This document shows positions 12,906 through 15,082 of a DNA stretch of 15,082 nucleotides, piece by piece (the first letter of the stretch is position 1; each line of letters starts with the position of its first letter). Made by a program: the position numbers and the translations under genes. Source of the DNA: an uncultured Ruminococcus sp. (GTDB lineage: Bacteria; Bacillota; Clostridia; Oscillospirales; Ruminococcaceae); NCBI GenBank assembly GCA_937894495.1, contig CALCRR010000236.1:1-15082 (forward strand). The letters are read 5' to 3'. A model generated the notes under the pieces. The model worked only from the letters and a program-made list of their open reading frames with translations. It did no database searches and had not been told where the DNA came from.

Positions 12906-13547
12906 TTAATCCCCCAGCTCATTATCGAACTCAAACTCATGGATGCTGATAAAGCTGTCCTCATGCTCGCTTTCATACTCTTCACAGAGAGTCTCAAAGT
13001 CCTCAAGCTTTTCAAATGACGTTCCAAAGAACTCGTTGAGGATCTCGATAGCAGTTTTCTTGGTATAGTAACCGCATATATCCTCGACCTTGTTGTCTCC
13101 CGAAGCGTCGATATACACCTCTTCGTCCTTAAAATCTCCGTAGTTGTGAGGGTCGTATATCCAGAAGATCTCACAGCCACCTTCCTCTGCAGAAAAGGTA
13201 AAACCTACTGTTTTGAGTTCCAATGCCTCAATAACAAGATCCCACATTTTCGCCATGGGAGCCCATGCTGTCTCGGTCCAGAGATCAAATGAGTAGTCGC
13301 CGTGGTTGTCGCAGCTCAGGTCACTGATATCTGCCAACGTTCCTCTGCACCTGATGTTAAGATCCTGATCAGGGTTATCGATCCTGTCCTTGAAACCTGC
13401 CCCTATGACGATATTTCCAAGCCATGGATCTCCAAAGTCGGTTTTCATAGTAGATGAGGAAATCCATTCAACGATCTTGTCGTGAAGAACATCGAGCTCA
13501 TCCTTATTTCCTCTGAATCTGTAAGTTGTATAGCACCAGTTTGGCAT
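12906..13547 (-). CDS. Api92/DUF1281-like protein, 213 aa
   Basis: The start MPNWCYTTYRFRGNKDEL matches the characteristic MPNWC-N-x-G opening of the Api92-like/DUF1281 (YubB-type) family, whose members are found on phages and conjugative plasmids and have a ferredoxin-like domain of unknown role. Further matches to that pattern are the SFDLWTETAWAPMAKMWDLV stretch, which corresponds to the family's 'aWsP...w' region, and GFTFSAEEGGCEIFW after it. The last 35 residues are a strongly acidic tail (LCEEYESEHEDSF, FEFDNELGD). AAGGAGG lies eight bases before ATG, overlapping the previous gene's stop. Second in the operon. Confidence 0.82.
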   Translation of the reverse strand: MPNWCYTTYRFRGNKDELDVLHDKIVEWISSSTMKTDFGDPWLGNIVIGAGFKDRIDNPDQDLNIRCRGTLADISDLSCDNHGDYSFDLWTETAWAPMAKMWDLVIEALELKTVGFTFSAEEGGCEIFWIYDPHNYGDFKDEEVYIDASGDNKVEDICGYYTKKTAIEILNEFFGTSFEKLEDFETLCEEYESEHEDSFISIHEFEFDNELGD

Positions 13548-13560
13548 ATAGTTTTCCTCC

Positions 13561-13740
13561 TTAATCTTCTATAGTGATGTCAAATGTTGTTTTCCCGTTC
13601 TCCTCTGCATCTGTGATAAGATCCGAGAGGTATTCAAAGAACTCTTTCTTACTCTTTGCCTTTATTCCAGAAGCATTAGTCTGTCCGATATAAAAATCGG
13701 TGATCTTGTTTTCGGGCTTTTCAAGTTCGTCTAACTTCAT
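13561..13740 (-). CDS. Small hypothetical protein, 59 aa
   Basis: Start chosen at 13740 (MKLDELEKPENKITDFYIGQ) because GGAGG is seven bases upstream; the in-frame ATG at 13746 is only one base from that site. The C-terminus (FEYLSDLITDAEENGKTTF, then DITIED) suggests helix then strand. No recognised family. It leads the six-gene operon and carries the shared module at 13766-13841. Its TAA overlaps the next ribosome binding site. Confidence 0.72.
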   Translation of the reverse strand: MKLDELEKPENKITDFYIGQTNASGIKAKSKKEFFEYLSDLITDAEENGKTTFDITIED

Positions 13741-13765
13741 AGTCATTCCTCCATAAATTAAATGT

Positions 13766-13841
13766 GATCCTGTTCAATAACTCTCCAGTCATCAAAACGT
13801 GATCCACTTAGTATTGTATACGATTATTCAGTAAAACAAAA
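13766..13841 (-). promoter_or_regulatory. Shared promoter-leader module, copy 5 (operon 13740)
   Basis: Minus strand: TTTTGT (13836-13841, in the terminator T-tract), 17-base spacer, TACAAT (13813-13818), discriminator ACTAAGTG, GATC (13801-13804), core GATGACTGGAGAGTTA, GATC (13766-13769). TGACT pairs with AGTTA (one G-U) around GGAG. Confidence 0.7.
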
Positions 13842-13862
13842 AAGCCCTGCAATGCAGAGCTT
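13837..13862 (-). terminator. Terminator after the three-gene operon
   Basis: Minus strand AAGCTCTGCA, T, TGCAGGGCTT (one G-T pair), then six T. It begins nine bases after the TAA of 13872-14180. Confidence 0.85.
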
Positions 13863-13871
13863 TTGATAAGA

Positions 13872-14180
13872 TTAATAGTAGTAGTCTTCGTCATCTTCCT
13901 CATCACGGGACTCGTCATCGTAGTAGTCAGCCGGATCCTCATAGTGATTTCTTTCGTCCTCAAGGTCCGGATCGTATCCACCGGGTTCGAGCAGCCATTC
14001 GCAGTAGCTGAGAACTTCCTTCTCTGTCTTATTAAGGATCAGCTTATTGCTCAGATACTCGATCAGAGCCTTGGCTTCATCTGAAGAAAGCGCATATAAG
14101 CGACCCTCGAAACGGTAGTCGTATCTGTCAGTGTTCAGAAGTTTGACCGAAAAGTCTGATAAGGTTTTAGTGGTATTCAT
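13872..14180 (-). CDS. Hypothetical protein with acidic Tyr-rich tail, 102 aa
   Basis: Residues 1-65 look like a small alpha/beta domain (FSVKLLNTDRYDYRFEGRLY, then DEAKALIEYLSNKL). The last 38 residues are an extreme acidic tail, about half Asp or Glu plus Tyr (DPDLEDERNHYEDPADYYDD; ending DEDYYY). Such tails are usually disordered and may mimic nucleic acid or bind basic partners; that is inference. AGGAGG lies seven bases before ATG. Last gene of the operon beginning at 14749. Confidence 0.75.
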   Translation of the reverse strand: MNTTKTLSDFSVKLLNTDRYDYRFEGRLYALSSDEAKALIEYLSNKLILNKTEKEVLSYCEWLLEPGGYDPDLEDERNHYEDPADYYDDESRDEEDDEDYYY

Positions 14181-14196
14181 GATAATTCCTCCTGTT

Positions 14197-14490
14197 TTAG
14201 ATAGTAGTTACTTCCCTCTTAAGTACAGTCTCATACTTAGCCTCAAAGTTATTTGAGCCGTTCCTACGTGCATACAGTTCGTCAAGAGGTTCAAGCCAGA
14301 GCCATACTTCTGCTGGGGAGATAAGTCCATTGACATAGATCTTTACGACCTTAAATTCTGCAACGTCCTGCTTTCTATAGTTGTTATAGTCGTAGACCAG
14401 CCTGATCCTATCTCCTACATTATATCGGCATTCAAGATCCAGTTCTGATGGAATATCGCTTCCTGCCATTCTCATTACTTGCATCTTCAT
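14197..14490 (-). CDS. Hypothetical SH3-like small protein, 97 aa
   Basis: Start placed at 14490 (MKMQVMRMAGSDIPSELDLE) because AGGAGG is six bases upstream and the previous gene has just ended; a longer in-frame reading to 14718 runs through that gene. YNVGDRIRLVYDYNN, AEFKVVKIYVNG and EVWLWLEPLDEL suggest a small beta barrel with a 'VGDrirl' entry like KOW or SH3 domains, and like the DUF4314 protein at 3447-3692. No specific family recognised. Confidence 0.75.
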   Translation of the reverse strand: MKMQVMRMAGSDIPSELDLECRYNVGDRIRLVYDYNNYRKQDVAEFKVVKIYVNGLISPAEVWLWLEPLDELYARRNGSNNFEAKYETVLKREVTTI

Positions 14491-14512
14491 GATCTTCCTC
14501 CTTGACTGTGTA

Positions 14513-14749
14513 TCACCAGGCATGCTTGAAAGTAAAGCCGTATCTTGAAAAGAACTCAAACAGGTGCTCACGGTATTCAATATACTCCTCAGCTCTGAGG
14601 TCAAGGTCATACTGGGCATCAAGCAGCAGCTTCTCATATTCCTGTCTGTCAATATCTTTGATGTACCTGCGAAGTGCTGCAAGCGTCTCATAATCGGAAC
14701 GACAGAACAGGTCTTCAACGTTTCTCTTGACTTCCTTTGTCATTGTCAT
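14513..14749 (-). CDS. Small helical hypothetical protein, 78 aa
   Basis: Start placed at 14749 (MTMTKEVKRNVEDLF) because GGAGG is eight bases upstream; a longer reading would begin within that ribosome binding site. The protein is nearly all helix (YETLAALRRYIKDIDRQEY; EKLLLDAQYDLDLRAEEYIE), possibly a helical hairpin, and ends FTFKHAW. No recognised family. First gene of the operon, with the shared leader upstream. Confidence 0.74.
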   Translation of the reverse strand: MTMTKEVKRNVEDLFCRSDYETLAALRRYIKDIDRQEYEKLLLDAQYDLDLRAEEYIEYREHLFEFFSRYGFTFKHAW

Positions 14750-14774
14750 AGCACATTCCTCCATAGCTTAAATT

Positions 14775-14849
14775 GATCTCATAACTATGTCTCCAGTTAT
14801 CTGCACAAGATCCTAATTCTATTCTATAAGAAAATCCAGACTGACATAA
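14775..14849 (-). promoter_or_regulatory. Shared promoter-leader module, copy 6 (operon 14749)
   Basis: Minus strand: weak -35 TTATGT (14844-14849), 17-base spacer, TAGAAT (14821-14826), discriminator AGAATTAG, GATC (14809-14812), core GATAACTGGAGACATAGTT, GATC (14775-14778). ATAACT pairs perfectly with AGTTAT around GGAGACAT. The terminator is further away here, so its T-tract does not supply the -35. Confidence 0.65.
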
Positions 14850-14863
14850 ATTCTCGAAAACCA

Positions 14864-14894
14864 AATAGGCTGCTGCAATCAAATGCAACAGCCT
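14864..14894 (-). terminator. Probable terminator of a unit to the right
   Basis: Minus strand AGGCTGTTGCA, loop TTTGAT, TGCAGCAGCCT (one mismatch), followed by ATTTGG. The stem is good but the T-tract is short. It would end leftward transcription entering from beyond 14900. Confidence 0.6.
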
Positions 14895-14900
14895 GAGTGA

Positions 14901-14990
14901 TCAATCAAATTCAGGGATAATGCCCAGTGAGCCGTCTTCACGCCTGCCAAATCTTATTCTACAGGAGAACTTTTTACCTGACCTTCCTAC
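14901..14990 (-). pseudogene. Possible 3' remnant of a gene
   Basis: A 29-codon open stretch ends ...FGRREDGSLGIIPEFD and TGA directly before the terminator hairpin, and reads like a protein C-terminus. No start codon opens it: the frame is closed by TGA at 14991-14993. A neighbouring frame just upstream has AAAGGA followed by a TTG and six codons, which would join if one base were removed. The remaining 14994-15082 shows no gene. Likely a decayed or frameshifted gene; low certainty. Confidence 0.25.
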
Positions 14991-15082
14991 TCAAATTTAT
15001 CCTTTCATAAAAAAGTGCGGACAAGATTGATTTAATACATTTATGACGATCATGTATCAGGCAAACCACAGCGCAGGCGAAG

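Noticed and set aside
14197..14718. Longer 173-codon reading of the SH3-like gene
   Set aside because: The added N-terminus runs antisense in frame terms through the coding part of the preceding gene and lacks a ribosome binding site; AGGAGG marks the start at 14490.

Overview
The window looks like accessory DNA from a low-to-mid GC Firmicute, most likely a Ruminococcus-type gut bacterium. This is inference. It rests on strong AGGAGG-type ribosome binding sites, sigma-A-like promoters, Rho-independent terminators, an ECF sigma factor fused to a membrane-anchored extracellular domain, and dense operons of small uncharacterised proteins. No rRNA, tRNA, CRISPR array, transposase, integrase or replication gene was seen.

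Layout. Positions 1-945 are AT-rich and carry no convincing gene. They hold a consensus promoter firing leftward out of the window and seven copies of a TTTTGGGG-like motif, partly arranged as a degenerate duplication of about 200 bp. One rightward gene (946-1335) follows. Everything else is on the minus strand, in compact units: (1) 2219-1172, a DUF6927-like protein plus two small genes; (2) 3692-2368, a DUF4314 protein, a small membrane protein and a Fic AMP-transferase with its own promoter; (3) a 52-residue protein at 3977-3819; (4) 7477-4142, the sigma factor with three downstream genes, one an SSB-type OB fold fused to a coiled coil; (5) a single gene at 8076-7765; (6) 11275-8207, four small genes, one interrupted by an in-frame TAG, followed by a HipA-type kinase with its own promoter; (7) 13740-11414, six small, mostly acidic proteins including an Api92/DUF1281-like one; (8) 14749-13872, three small proteins. 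A possible gene remnant lies at the right edge.

The most interesting signal is shared cis-structure rather than a protein. Six units of otherwise unrelated genes start with the same module. The T-tract of the preceding terminator supplies a TTTTGA/TTTTGT -35 box in five of the six. Seventeen bases on is TATAAT or a close variant, then a conserved eight-base discriminator. The 5' leader then carries GATC, a core like GATGACTGGAG, and a second GATC before the ribosome binding site. Around the GGAG the flanking bases change but stay complementary in most copies, which suggests a small RNA hairpin. One copy (3725-3787) keeps the promoter and core but lacks both GATC boxes. The simplest reading is a regulon of small accessory operons under one common regulator, protein or RNA, that is not identified in the window. 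The Fic, HipA-like and sigma genes have ordinary separate promoters and lack the module.
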